The notes beneath the pieces were generated by a model. The model saw only the letters and a list, made by a program, of their open reading frames with translations. It searched no databases and was not told the DNA's origin. This document shows, piece after piece, positions 1 through 12,400 of a stretch of 64,000 bases of DNA. The position numbers were made by a program, and so were the translations under genes. Source of the stretch: Henricia sp. BOLD:AAB3569 (Eukaryota; Echinodermata; Asteroidea; Spinulosida; Echinasteridae); assembly GCA_037783545.1 (NCBI GenBank), contig JBBELK010000329.1, positions 5,408,501 through 5,472,500 on the forward strand, written 5' to 3'. The first letter of the stretch is position 1. Each line of letters starts with the position of its first letter.

Positions 1-589
1 CCTTCTCTTTAGAAAGTTCAAACAAAAATGACTTAGTTTACAGTATTAATGGATGCGTTCGGGCGTGCAGTTCTCGCTCCTCCGGAGTAATGCGTTCGCA
101 TTGCACTCTGGTCAAAACGGCAAGTCTGCTGTCCGCATGCGTGAATGGTCAAGATGGCCGTCTGTTGCCATGACTGCACAAAAAACGCCGTTTCACTGCT
201 CACAAGAAACTGAAGAAAATACAGACTAAGTCGTGAAAACCTTGATGCCGTCTACAACAAACTTTAGTGAGTTGTTGTTTCAGTTATCCAGTTGACACGT
301 TGAGGAAAGTCACCATACATCCCACCCATATTCCACCATCTTCGTACAAATCACATGACACTCGTCAGGAGTAAGAGCACACTCCCCATTTGTCGGAGCG
401 TAGCGAGAGCATACTCTCATTGACCCGAGTGTCGTTAATCTTGCTGTTTGTGCGAGTATACTCGTACTTGTGTTAACACAAGTACACGCCTGAACGCAGC
501 CAATAACTACTCATTTTGCTGGATGGACAATGTCGGAGAAATTTGCTGTTATCTTATCATGGTCTCAGAGCAGATAAAAGTGGACTGAC
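1..589. other. LRRC40 intron 3 (partial), no gene seen
   Basis: Sequence 3' of LRRC40 exon 3. I see no exon with LRR character. It has a small palindrome near 446-484 (GTACTTGTGTTAACACAAGTAC-like) and otherwise nothing I can name. Confidence 0.5.
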
Positions 590-2957
<2,368 letters not shown>

Positions 2958-3180
2958 AGGGCTTAACTTAAGTTAAAGCCTCGCTATAGGGTAAGAATTG
3001 AGAAGTTGATCATTGTTTTTTTAATGTTTTTCATGGAAAAAGTCCATATCGCCTGTCACGTCCCAATGAAAAAAAAACAAACGATATTTAGGGTCCAAGT
3101 TATTCAGATTTTTTTTTAATGGGTTTAATGAACCTTAATTTGCAGCCCGTAGGCTGAATTGCATGAAACTCGAGATACAT
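2958..3180. other. LRRC40 upstream region
   Basis: Sequence directly upstream of the LRRC40 start on the minus strand, presumably promoter and 5' UTR. I see no TATA box or other element I would trust. 3126-3200 resembles 43180-43320 (a GCCCGTAnGCTGAATTGCAT word), so a repeat begins here. Confidence 0.4.
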
Positions 3181-3194
3181 TGGTGGGTGGCGCC

Positions 3195-3465
3195 ATTGGC
3201 AGCTGATAGCCATGCAGAGACACCGGGGAATTCCCTCACTCTTCACGAAAGAGTGTTCTGGGAACTTTTAATTTTTGTATTAAGTATATGCGTTACACAA
3301 CACACTGGACCAACAGCTTTACATCCCTTCTGAAGGATGAAGCAAATGTGTTTAAGTGCCTTGCTCAAGGGCACAACCGGGTATCAAACCCACAACCCCA
3401 AGTTTTCACCCAAGTGATATGCGAGTCAGTGACCCAAACCACTCAGCCACGCTACCCCATGTATC
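3195..3465 (-). repeat. SINE with Ser/Leu-type tRNA-like head, diverged copy
   Basis: The AGAGACACCGGGGAAT to CCAAGTTTTCACCC stretch matches copies at 32095-32452 and 53075-53440. Read on the minus strand, the 3' end of the plus-strand copy is the tRNA-like head. The internal promoter boxes are decayed here. Confidence 0.7.
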
Positions 3466-3510
3466 TTCTCATTAACAATTACAATAGCACACACTAACGT
3501 CAGATTTTTC

Positions 3511-3652
3511 TTTAAAGGCACAGGCTCGTCACCAATTCGCGCGCGCCAAATTCGTGCCACGAAATACGCAGCTCCGTGCCTTTGCTACACGGAGCTGTGT
3601 ATTTCGTGGCACGAATTTGGCGCGTGCATTGCTGACGAGCCCCTGCTTTAAC
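3511..3652. repeat. 140-bp palindrome flanked by TTTAAAG
   Basis: Arms with GGCTCGTCA and ATTCGTGCCACGAAATAC meet at an ACGGAGCTG centre. The outer borders are TTTAAAGGCA and GCTTTAA, like other TTAA-bordered elements in this window. Confidence 0.75.
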
Positions 3653-3679
3653 ATGATTCAATGCAACATTTGTTCCGCT

Positions 3680-3900
3680 CCCCGCCCCACCCCGAGAGGT
3701 GGGGATTGTTTTGCGTGACAAAATCCCCACCCTGGGCTGCTTTCGAGCGCTCGTCCCTGGTGCTCCCAGGTGGTGGAAACGTTACGTCACACACATGCTT
3801 ACACACGCTTTGTGGCGAGCACAATGGAGCACCATGGAGCACCTGGTGCCGCGCTCGAAAGCAGCCCTGGCCGGCCCTGGGCCGGGCACAATAGACTACT
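3680..3900. repeat. Inverted repeat with GCTTTCGAGCGC arms
   Basis: CCTGGGCTGCTTTCGAGCGC at 3731 is answered by GCGCTCGAAAGCAGCCCTGG at about 3853. Open frames across this stretch come from the GC-rich repeat and show no protein character. Confidence 0.6.
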
Positions 3901-4740
3901 AAAGTAAAAACGTCACCCTTTGTGTGTTGCCATGGTTTTTGGGTCCACATTAAAACCTGTTTCCCTGCGCTATACCAATGGACGTTCAGATTACCAGTGA
4001 ATGTTTAGACCCACCATGGCATGGCAACTGACGTCACACTTACTTAGCACAGGTGATTTCTGTTCAGAAACAAAAATTGAAATCAACAATTACAAAATCC
4101 CACCTTAGGCCTATAGACAAAAAAAGGAACATACAGATATTATACTACATGTACTGTCAAAATGGTCCTGGAAAATCTTTAACATGATATAGGGCCTACA
4201 ACTTACCGGTAGCTGCGCCACGTACGTACGTACTGCATATCCTCAGCCGGCCCGCGGTCGTCCAGTCCTCGTCGCATGGTGGCGCTCGACTCACCCAGCT
4301 GTTACCGTACCACTGGCACTATGGGGGCACGTGCTAAATGACAGCACTTTCCAACAGAGGGCGCCTTGAAAGGTACGGAGGATAAAATTCGCTCGTACCC
4401 ACCGCCTGTAAGTGGGAACGGAAAAAACCACTAAACCGTCCCTGTGCTTTTACAATGGTATTTTTTTCTGACGGCCATGATGATAGAGCCAATTGCCACG
4501 GCAACACGTCACACATTGGCTGTCTATAATAAGGAATGGCATCTAGTGTGGATTACACACAAAAATACAGCAAAATGTATTTTGCAAGCTTCATTCATTA
4601 ATATTTTTTTAAAAGAAGAGAAGGAATGAAAAGAAATTTGAAATATCTGTACACATTTCGTATTTTTTTATCTGGAAAAAAAAAATTTGTTTTATATGAG
4701 CACCACGCCAAGTCCATCACAACCTCTCCGGCCAAGGGAT
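3901..4740. other. Intergenic, nothing recognised
   Basis: AT-moderate sequence with an ACGTACGTACGTACT microrepeat near 4213. No exon or repeat that I can match elsewhere in the window. Confidence 0.4.
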
Positions 4741-4756
4741 ATCCAGGGGCGGATCC

Positions 4757-4868
4757 AGGGGGTGGGGGGGGGGGGGGGGGGGGGTGGGTGGGGGGTGGGG
4801 GGGGGGGGTGGGTGGGGGGGGGGGGGGGGGGGTGGGGGGGGGGGGGGAGTGGGGGGCGCGGGGGGCGC
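4757..4868. repeat. Long G tract
   Basis: About 110 bases that are almost all G with occasional T. It has G-quadruplex potential. The glycine- or proline-rich open frames over it are artefacts. Confidence 0.95.
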
Positions 4869-5004
4869 ACGACCCCCCTTTAAAATTTTGTTTTTAACAA
4901 ATTAAATAAATTAACTTTTTGTGCCATATCCCACCACAGAGCATCTAGAATGCATCTAGAAGCCCTAACGGCTTCGCACTACGCGCTCGCTATTTCATTG
5001 TCAT

Positions 5005-5309
5005 AGGGGCGGTCGGGTTGGCGGTCGGGTTGGCGGTCGGGTTCTTTCCTCGCCTTTCACCTCTGGGGTCCCGGGTTCGAATCCGGGGCGTGTATGTGGA
5101 TTGGGTTTGCAGTCCCTACTTGAACGCGTGGGTTTTCCCCTGGGGAATTTGGGGAATTTCTCTGGGGGTTTTCCTCCCACTTCTAAAACTGAAACTCCTT
5201 CTTCGTCATCTCAAGTTGATAATATAGTATAGTTAAAGCTAAAACCGTATAGTTGATGGCATAAAGGGCCTTAGTTGCCGAAGATGCCATACAATATACA
5301 ACAACAACA
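5005..5309 (+). repeat. SINE with tRNA-like head, nested insertion
   Basis: A 305-bp insertion flanked by an 11-bp direct repeat TTCATTGTCAT (4994-5004 and 5310-5320). The head has a B-box-like GGGTTCGAATCC. The tail ends in ACAACAACA. Related copies on the minus strand are at 44098-44360 and, as a 3' fragment, 25090-25160. The conserved 3' part includes ATAAAGGGCCTTAGTTGCCG. The first 40 bases carry a triplicated GGTCGGGTTGGC. Confidence 0.85.
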
Positions 5310-5361
5310 TTCATTGTCATCCGCATTTCATGCTTAAAAGTTTCACGCTTAAAAGTTTCAT

Positions 5362-5976
5362 GTGACGGAAATTTGCCCAAAGTGTGGTCCAAATGTCGGC
5401 AAATTTGGAAGTCAAGGAATTTCCCGACGAACTTCAAATTTTGCATGCTCCAAACTTTTGCATGCTCCATATTCCGCAATTGTCCTGCAAAATTTACAGA
5501 CTTTCGCCGGGAAATGGCCGATAAATTTAAGTATGTAGGAAAATCGGTGCTCGGGCTTCCTGCCTACTCCATCCCCTGACCGTGACTGTCTTGACACCCT
5601 GCTCTGATGTACTCCTGACTTGTGCGCATGCTCGGACCTTTGGATGGCCGTTGACCCACCCCAGTTTGTGACGGAAATTTGCCTAAAGTGTGGTCCAAAT
5701 GTCGGCAAATTTGGAAGTCAAGGAATTTCCCGACGAACTTCAAATTTTGCATGCTCCAAACTGTCTATATTCCGCACTTGTCCAGCAAAATTGACAGACT
5801 TTCGCCGGGAAATGGCCGAGAAATTTAAGGATGTAGGGAAAACGGTGCTCGGGCTTCCTGCCTACTCCCCTGACCTTGGCTGTCTTCACACCCTGCTCTG
5901 ATGTACTCCTGACTTGTGCGCATGCTCGGACCTTTTGATGGCCGTTGACCCACCCCAGTTTGTGACGGAAGTGTGG
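5362..5976. repeat. Tandem duplication of a ~300-bp unit
   Basis: Two units start GTGACGGAAATTTGCC at 5362 and 5668. A third start at 5962 is cut short. The units are nearly identical and end CACCCCAGTTT; the second lacks a few bases (TTGCATGCTCC area). The duplication looks recent. Confidence 0.9.
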
Positions 5977-5989
5977 TATATTTCAAGAT

Positions 5990-6626
5990 ATCTTCCTATT
6001 TTGTTCAAGATATCTCATATATTTTTACAAGTTTAAAACTAATTTGATGACGGCGTGACACGCTGTTTGTTGCTGCTAGCCCCACGCGCAACTCATTATT
6101 TTTTCTGGGCTTTTCGGTACTTGCGGGACCGGCAGGGGAATGGACAATGTTTTCCTGGCCATGATGTAGGACTAAACTTAATTGAGAGATTTCTTTCGAC
6201 TTTCGTCATGGGCAGAAACAAATATTGGAACTTTTTGTCGTTCACGATGGAATGACCTTGCGTACGATCGAATGCAAAGTGCAGTGATGCACGTGATGTC
6301 GGTTTCCCGCGCGCGATTACGAGTCCATTGTCCAGTCCTTTTTATAGCTCCATGGTCGGGTCCAGTCAAGCTGGAATTCGGAACTGTTACGATGAGTATT
6401 ATGACTGGGCGAGTCAGCACACCGTACGTACACGGTTTTTATTCAACCAAAATAAATCTCGTCAATACAAAAACAAGTAGGCCTACACGTACATGCATGT
6501 TCTGCAGCGTAGCATAAAATCAGCGTGTCCGTCCGCAGATCGTCTGCACATCCCATATCGGCGATCGCCTTTTCTCCCACTAATTAAAACTGAAAAGAGT
6601 ATTCCGCACACAGTGCTAGTAACATC
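5990..6626. promoter_or_regulatory. PNKP upstream region
   Basis: About 630 bases upstream of the PNKP ATG, including the presumed promoter and 5' UTR. I see no clear TATA box. An AATAAATCTCG word at about 6450 and GC-richer sequence nearer the start are the only features. No FHA-domain exon is visible. Confidence 0.35.
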
Positions 6627-9600
6627 ATGCCCAAGAGAAAGGCATCCTCCCGAGTCAGTGAGGCAGCTGCATCGAAAAAGACCAAAGCCGCAGAACTAGA
6701 TCCTGATTCAAATTTCGATGTAGAATGGAGCGATCAAGGGCCACGTGGCGGATCCAGTAATCTCCCGCCTGTGTTCAAGCTGACTGGCCCGGGAATCAAA
6801 GGATCGAAGAAGATTGCTGCCTTTGATATCGACTCGACACTCATTGTGACAGCAAGTGGTAGAACCTTCCCAACAGGTTAACTTGGTTGTATTCTTTCCT
6901 CCAGTCCATGACTGGATTTCATGGTTGGATTTCATGGTTGAATTTCATGTTACGAACTTGGAAATTTTATTTAGGGCCTAGTCCTATGTCAATTTCATAA
7001 AGCTGTTTTATTGCAGAAAAATGTGCTTAATCCAAAATTTGTTTGCTTTATGTAAAACTAATTTGTTTGCTTTATGTAAAACTAGGCTAGGCCTAGTACT
7101 TAGTCAAAATATGATGTACTGTCGGTCACACATTTGTTACCCGGTGTCATATAAGGCCAAGTTCGATCAAGCGGCTATAATAGTCGACTAGAGTCCCTCG
7201 AACGACGGGTAATTTCCGTTGTTTGAGGGACTCTAGTCGACTAGAGTCAGTGAACTAATATAGTCGCTTGATCGAACTTTCTCTAATTATGCCTTTGTAT
7301 ACGGGCACCGTGACTGGAGTGAAAACAAATTCATGTACGTGTTCCGTAGACAACGGCTTTGTTCCTTATTGGCTTTGTTCCTTTGCTTGTCGCCATGGGC
7401 AAACCCGTTGTTTTCACTCCAGCCCTACCGGAAGTGACGTTGCGGCGACCAACAGAATATTCATTTAAAAAAAAGTTATTGCTAACTATTGCCAAGGTCG
7501 AACCTTGCTGTGACTTAAACAATTGCCAATAAAATATTTTGATTGTTTCAAACTGCAGGACCTAGTGACTGGAAGTTTATGCACGACAAAGTTAAACCGA
7601 AGTTGCAGGCGGAGCACAAGGCTGGATACAAGATCGTGTTTATTACCAACCAACGGGGCATGGAGAAGGGTCACAATCCACCCGCAGGTTGGAAAGGCAA
7701 GATGAAGAAGATCATCAATGAGTTGAATCTTCCCATTCAGGTTGGCCATCTGAAATCATTTAATTGGTGTATGATATGAGACCGAGTGACATCACCCGGC
7801 CCCTTCCATTGTTTCAGGTTATAGGGTGGAGTCGTGTGTTAACAAAAGGGAAGAGTGTGTTGAGGTATAGCGGCAGTAATTAAGGGGGCAGGGAGTTCAC
7901 TCGGTCGCATATCTGAAATGGCTGTAGGCCTATGGTTAACGGAAGAGCACCCTCGCGGGCCAATTAACTAGTGCCGACCTTTATATATTACCAGGGCCAT
8001 AACAGCATTATTATTTAATTATTCCAAATATTTTTCTATTTTGTTTAACGACAGCCCCATGAATTTGCCGACTGTACCATGAATTTGCCGAATGGAATAA
8101 TTATTTGGGGGTGTCACCCCCCCTCCCCCCCACCCCCCCCTCCCCCCCACCCCCCCCCCCCCCCCCCCACCCCCCCCCCCCCCCAATTACTCGATAAGGG
8201 GCCGATCAAAGTTTTCACGGAACTACAAATCGTAGGAAGGGGGGAGGGGGGGTCGAGGACCGGGAACAAATTTACATGCACTGTTAAATGTTGACATTTC
8301 ACGGTATGAAAATGTTGACAACTTAGCTGGGGCATAACAGTCGTAATTTTTGGCCATAACATACATTTTTGAACTACTTTGTTTGCACAGTGTCAGTGTT
8401 TGCAAGTGCATACTTTCCAGTATATAATGCCTCTTTAAAAATGAGCTTCAGTGTGACATGATCATTGAATCGTTGGGATTATCGGTGAGAATTGTCGTTT
8501 TCTATCCATTTACTCAGGTCTTTGTAGCTACGGGCGAGAACGACTTCCGTAAACCAGGCACCAAGATGTGGGATATCATGGTAAAGGATCATAATGAAGG
8601 CATCAAACCCGACATGTCAGCCTCGTACTACATTGGAGATGCAGCAGGCCGACCCAAAGACTGGGCCCCTGGCAAAAAGAAAGATTTCTCCTGCGGTGAC
8701 CGTATGTTTGCCTCCAACGTTGGCATCAAGTTTATGACGCCAGAGGAGTACTTTGACGATGAGAAGCCAGCTCCGTTCAACTGGCATTCCGTTGACCCGG
8801 CAGAAGTCTTGAAGACGGCGGAGAAACGCAAATCAAGTTACCACTCCAAGGTACATGACCTCTCAAAGTAAAACTACTCACAATAAGTTAGGGATATTGT
8901 TTTTAAAAAGTCATTTGAAAAAAAAATTTTTTTCCAGAATTGAACAGCACCAATCTCGCTAACTTATTGTATAACACTCGCAACAAAATATTCAGTACCA
9001 GTATATTTTCAGTGAAATTGCCTGTGAGAAATGTACATTGTACTTAGATAAAAAATAATCTAAAGCTCGTGTCATTTTCATTGTTGCTTTTGAGACCTGT
9101 GCGAAACTGTCATTTACTTAAAACAGCCTGAATTAATATTGGGCCTTTGAAGGCCACAAAACGACAGCAAAAAGTTCCATTTGAATACTTATATTTCTGA
9201 TGGAAATTGGGGGATGCAGATACCTCTCGTGTATGCCATACTTGATTTCTAATGGCCCCGTAACCACCGGGGTGAATTAATTCGATACAAATGTGGACAA
9301 TGTCCAATAATTTGGGAAATCTGGGTGCAGTGAAATATAACTTGGCTCCACCAAGTTTCGAACCGCGGACCTTCTGCTGAACGCGCAGACACCCTACCAA
9401 TTGAGCTATGAAGCCAACTGGTGGTCTTGAAACACTGTATTGCACTGATTGGGATTGGCTATCATGAGAGCTTAACAAGCCCTACAGAGGGATAAACCCT
9501 AAATAGTTTATAATTGTTACCACATGTGCAGGACAAGGAACTGATACTCATGGTGGGTCTGCCGGCATCTGGAAAGAGCAGTTTAGTCAAGAAGTATTTA

Positions 9601-11502
9601 TTACCTCATGGCTACGTCCACGTCAATCGCGACACCCTGAATACTCCGGCAAAGTGCATTGCGGCAACCAGGGATGCTATAGAGCAAGGCAAGAGTGTTG
9701 TTGTCGACAACACTAATCCGTCTGCTGACGCCAGGTCTGCCTACATTAATCTTGCTGTTGATGCAAGTAAGTACAAAGTAGCCTTCGGCAGTTCCACTCC
9801 GAAATTGAGTACAATCGATTCCACTTAAGGGGCGGATCCAGGGGGGCGTGGGGGCGCACGCCCCGCCCCTTTAAAAAACAAAAAAACAAAAACAAAACAA
9901 AACCACTTTTTGTGCACACTTTTTCTGCTTAAAGTAGTTAAATATTGCCCCAGATCGCACCACAGAGCATCTATAATCTATCTAGAAGCCGTTAGGGCTT
10001 CGCGCTATGCGCTCGCTATTACATATAGTCATCATCATTTCATGCTTAAAAAATGTCACGCACGCCCCCCACCCCCTTTTAAAATCCTGGATCCGCCCCT
10101 GACTTTGGGAATCCGAATCGCGATTTCAGATTTTTGAGATATCTATTCCCTTTCATCTAGATTTGATTCCCAGTGATAGCTTGTCAATTACATTAATTAC
10201 CTAGCAGTTCTGAAGCCAAAACACTCGACTTGTGCAAGAGTATTCAGCCTTATCTGACAATTTCCACATATTAGGAACTTACCACAGGCCGGCATCATTT
10301 AATGGACGTTTAGTGCCACTTGGTGCCAATAATTGGGTCGTCGTCTGCACAATATGTAGTATCGTCAATGTAGGCCTACACGCACTTTTTTTGTTCACGA
10401 TACCTGTGAAAGTGCTGGGTCTCTGTGTGAAGTACGATGGTGTGATTGTAATACATGTATACTATGCCAAATTGAAAAGAAAAAAACCCAATCGCTCCCC
10501 TACAGAGAGTACCCTGGCGACTCCGCTGAGCCCACTATAGAGTAGGATTCGTAACAGCCATTCGGCATTAAGCTTGGTGGTATAAACTACCTAAATAATT
10601 TAGGTTTGTTTATATACCAAATAAATGGGTATAAACGACATCAAATTTGAGTAGTTATAGTTTTCACCTAACCCAGGTAATTATTCAGTGTATGTAATTC
10701 CCGGAAATGTGCAAATTGCACAAGGCCCTTGATATCAGGGAAAGTTTTTATTAATAGTTCCGACCTGTCAATCGGGCCAAACCCGCGTGACCATTTATAA
10801 CCAATCACAATAGACAGCGCCCACCTAGTGTATTAACATATCGCTCACAAACAAACGCACCTTCTTGTAAGCAGTACTCGGCCGTACTGCTTTATGAGGT
10901 GGCATCGAGTGAATTTTGGTTTCAATGTCGGGCGATTCACTGTTCAAAGGTAAGAAAGCGGGTATTTTATGAATATATGACACTATAACATTAGTAATCC
11001 TTAGTGTGCAGTGTGCTAAGATAACTGTCGACCCTAAAACATAAATACCTTTGAGTTTTCTCCAATGAATCTGGGCTTTTCATGCCAGTCCTCAGTGCTT
11101 CGTGTGTTGTGTGTCGCCATTTTTGCGATGGCTTGTGAGGCATACCAACAGTAACTAAGTGGGTGGGGTTAATAGGGCTATTTCGTCACTATGAATTGTT
11201 TAGCAAGGTACATGTAGATTCCATAAACATGTTTTTTCCATCTGTACTTGGCAGAATACAAGGTTCGCTGCTTCATAATGGATACGCCCATCGAGTTGGC
11301 ACATCACCTCAACTACATGCGTCAGACCCAGACTGACGGCGGAGTACGTCGCATCCCCAATGTTGGGTACAATGTTTACAAGAAGAACTACAAGGAACCT
11401 GCAAAGGGTGAACAAATTAATGACATCATCAAGATCCCATTCGAACCCACGTTTGAAGATGATGGGCACAAGAAATTGTTCCTGCAGTGGACAGGAGACT
11501 AG
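6627..11502 (+). CDS. PNKP: Bifunctional polynucleotide phosphatase/kinase, FHA-less form
   Basis: Exons 6627-6876, 7559-7740, 8518-8850, 9532-9766 and 11255-11502 (stop TAG) encode 415 aa. The protein restores 3'-OH and 5'-phosphate ends during base-excision, single-strand-break and end-joining repair. The N-terminus is short and basic (MPKRK, KKTK), a likely nuclear signal. The HAD phosphatase motif FDIDSTL has nucleophile D67 and D69; the family usually has G where S70 stands. Then come FITNQRG, a RKPGTKMWD lysine motif, and GDAAGRPKDWAPG with KKDFSCGDRMFA. The kinase Walker A is GLPASGKS (264-271), followed by GYVHVNRDTL and VVDNTNPSADAR. Human PNKP is 521 aa with an FHA domain of about 110 aa at the start; this model lacks it and no FHA-like exon is visible between 2958 and 6627. 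The exon 4 donor was placed at GTAAGT to keep frame. A polyadenylation signal lies just after the stop. Confidence 0.97.
6980..7080. repeat. MITE family G fragment (CATAAAGCTGTTTTA)
   Basis: Left part of the element seen whole at 62815-63048 (AATTTCATAAAGCTGTTT, then GCAGAAAAATnTGCTTA). Followed by a short direct repeat of TTGTTTGCTTTATGTAAAAC. In PNKP intron 1. Confidence 0.7.
7155..7282. repeat. Palindrome in PNKP intron 1
   Basis: AGTTCGATCAAGCGGCTATA on the left is answered by TATAGTCGCTTGATCGAACT on the right. The inner arms contain GTCGACTAGAGTCCCTC. It folds into a 125-base hairpin with a small loop. Confidence 0.85.
8035..8335. repeat. C-tract element in PNKP intron 2
   Basis: TGAATTTGCCGA repeats (8058-8094) precede a C-rich tract (8117-8184). 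Then comes sequence whose reverse complement recurs at 41870-42030 (TCGAGGACCGGG, TTGACATTTCACGG). The same TTGCCGACAGTACCATGA word precedes another C tract at 38640-38765. Confidence 0.75.
8873..8980. repeat. MITE family I (ACAATAAGTTAGGGATAT), short copy
   Basis: Inverted ends ACTCACAATAAGTTAGGGA and GCTAACTTATTGTATAACA. A full copy is at 39124-39312 and fragments are at 19684-19712 and 29600-29712. In PNKP intron 3. Confidence 0.75.
9290..9500 (-). repeat. SINE with GGCTTCATAGCTCAATTGG head
   Basis: On the minus strand the tRNA-like head carries A-box TAGCTCAATTGGTAGG and B-box GGTTCGAAACT. The flanks match the plus-strand copy at 32915-33160 on both sides, so the repeat unit is at least 200 bp and includes more than the tRNA-like part. 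Not an intact tRNA. Confidence 0.8.
9828..10100. repeat. Complete 273-bp MITE with GGATCC terminal inverted repeats
   Basis: The ends AGGGGCGGATCCAGG and CCTGGATCCGCCCCT are exact inverted repeats of 15 bp. The interior is shared with 4748-5004. It sits in PNKP intron 4, 62 bases after the exon 4 donor. Confidence 0.85.
10690..10950 (-). repeat. Dispersed repeat K
   Basis: Reverse complement of stretches at 48190-48410 and 60060-60265. Shared words are TTGTGATTGGT, TCACGCGGGTTnGG and GATTGACAGGTCGGAACTAT. In PNKP intron 4. Confidence 0.75.
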
Positions 11503-11505
11503 TGC

Positions 11506-11511
11506 AATAAA
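11506..11511 (+). terminator. Candidate polyadenylation signal AATAAA of PNKP
   Basis: AATAAA begins four bases after the PNKP stop codon. If used, the 3' UTR would be only about 20-30 bases. The position is unusually close, so a more distal signal may be used instead. Confidence 0.4.
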
Positions 11512-11629
11512 TTATCAATATCAATACATGTGTATTTAGCTAAAATTACTGGTAGCTAGTCAAAAACACCAATAGCTGAATCAGATAACGTGTATTAATG
11601 TGCTTCATTTTAAAGAACGCAACATTTCA

Positions 11630-11815
11630 AATGAAACAACCAAACTTGGGTTGAGAGAAAAATCATAAGAGCTTTATCGGGATTCGAACCAGAGACATCT
11701 GACTCACCGGGCAGACGCTCTACCAACTGAGCTATAAGGCACAGTTGGTATACTCCCACAGGTTTTTCCTTTGGACACAATTTTTCTCTCATCTCAAGTT
11801 TGGTGCAGCTTCATT
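11630..11815 (-). repeat. SINE with GCCTTATAGCTCAGTTGG head
   Basis: Minus-strand tRNA-like head: A box TAGCTCAGTTGGTAGAGC, B box GGTTCGAATCCC. It is followed by a TTCTCTCAACCCAAGTTTGG body. Relatives: 21960-22050, 25380-25500 (minus) and 30140-30280 (plus). The anticodon-arm region is rearranged and the 3' CCA-side stem does not pair well. Confidence 0.85.
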
Positions 11816-12059
11816 TTAAACTGATTTTTATCTTTAATAATCATTCGGAAAAATTATTGAAAAACACCCATTTACCCAGTTCTTTGAATGGTTTGTATGT
11901 GGTAAGTGTGTCAGGTATTAAGCAGCTGTCGTTTTTACGTGCCGAAGGAATTTTATAAATGTTGCAATTTCGAGATTTTTGTGGTTATAGAACACATTTT
12001 AATGTTAGAAATAGATTTTAATAAAATAAAAAGGATATTTTTTACGTTATGTTGGAACT

Positions 12060-12400
12060 AGGGATGGGACTTTTATCCGGTTAACCGTTTAGCCAAAGAA
12101 AGAAAAAAATAACAAGCCGGTTTTGCCGAACGTTTAAACGAAACCCAATTTTGAAGAATTTACAATAGTTTTCAGAGGGTTATTTGTAATGACTTTATGA
12201 AATTAAAATAAATTTATATGGGGTTTTAGTAAAATTGACTAGATAAAGGTTCAAATGGGGCCTAGGGGTAGTGTGCATTGCAAATGCATTTACATGTATA
12301 AGCACCATCTTTGGTGTCGGTCGCGGAACGGTTAACCGACACTTGACAAATTGCAAACCGGTTTCTGAATTAACCGTAAATTCCCATAGCTGAAACAATT
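12060..12400. repeat. Element with GGTTAACCG inverted words
   Basis: TATCCGGTTAACCGTTTAGC at the left and ACGGTTAACCGAC plus GAATTAACCGTAAA at the right. AT-rich interior. Looks like a diverged foldback element. Confidence 0.5.

Larger units (their letters stand above)
4748..5385. repeat. GGATCC-ended MITE with expanded G tract, interrupted by a SINE
   Basis: Starts AGGGGCGGATCCAGG like the complete element at 9828-10100. It then carries a G-rich tract at 4757-4868, then the shared interior (CACCACAGAGCATCTA, GCGCTCGCTATT) up to 5004. The element resumes after 5320 (GCATTTCATGCTTAAAA) but its right terminal repeat is missing, lost where the 5362 tandem array begins. Confidence 0.8.

Noticed and set aside
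4598-4905. Open frames rich in glycine or proline over the G tract
   Set aside because: They are produced by homopolymer G/C on all frames; no splice context or conserved residues.
5183-5901. Overlapping 60-98 codon frames on both strands
   Set aside because: They repeat with the tandem duplication and the SINE; not independent genes.
8458-8517. In-frame ATG before PNKP exon 3
   Set aside because: A clean acceptor at 8517 and homology from VFVATGEN onward show these 60 bases are intron.
9345-9423. Possible tRNA gene (minus)
   Set aside because: A and B boxes are present but stems mismatch and the same flanks recur at 32915-33160; it is a SINE head.
9767-9830. Continuation of PNKP exon 4 to a stop at 9828
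   Set aside because: A GTAAGT donor at 9767 joins in phase to exon 5, which supplies the conserved kinase C-terminus.
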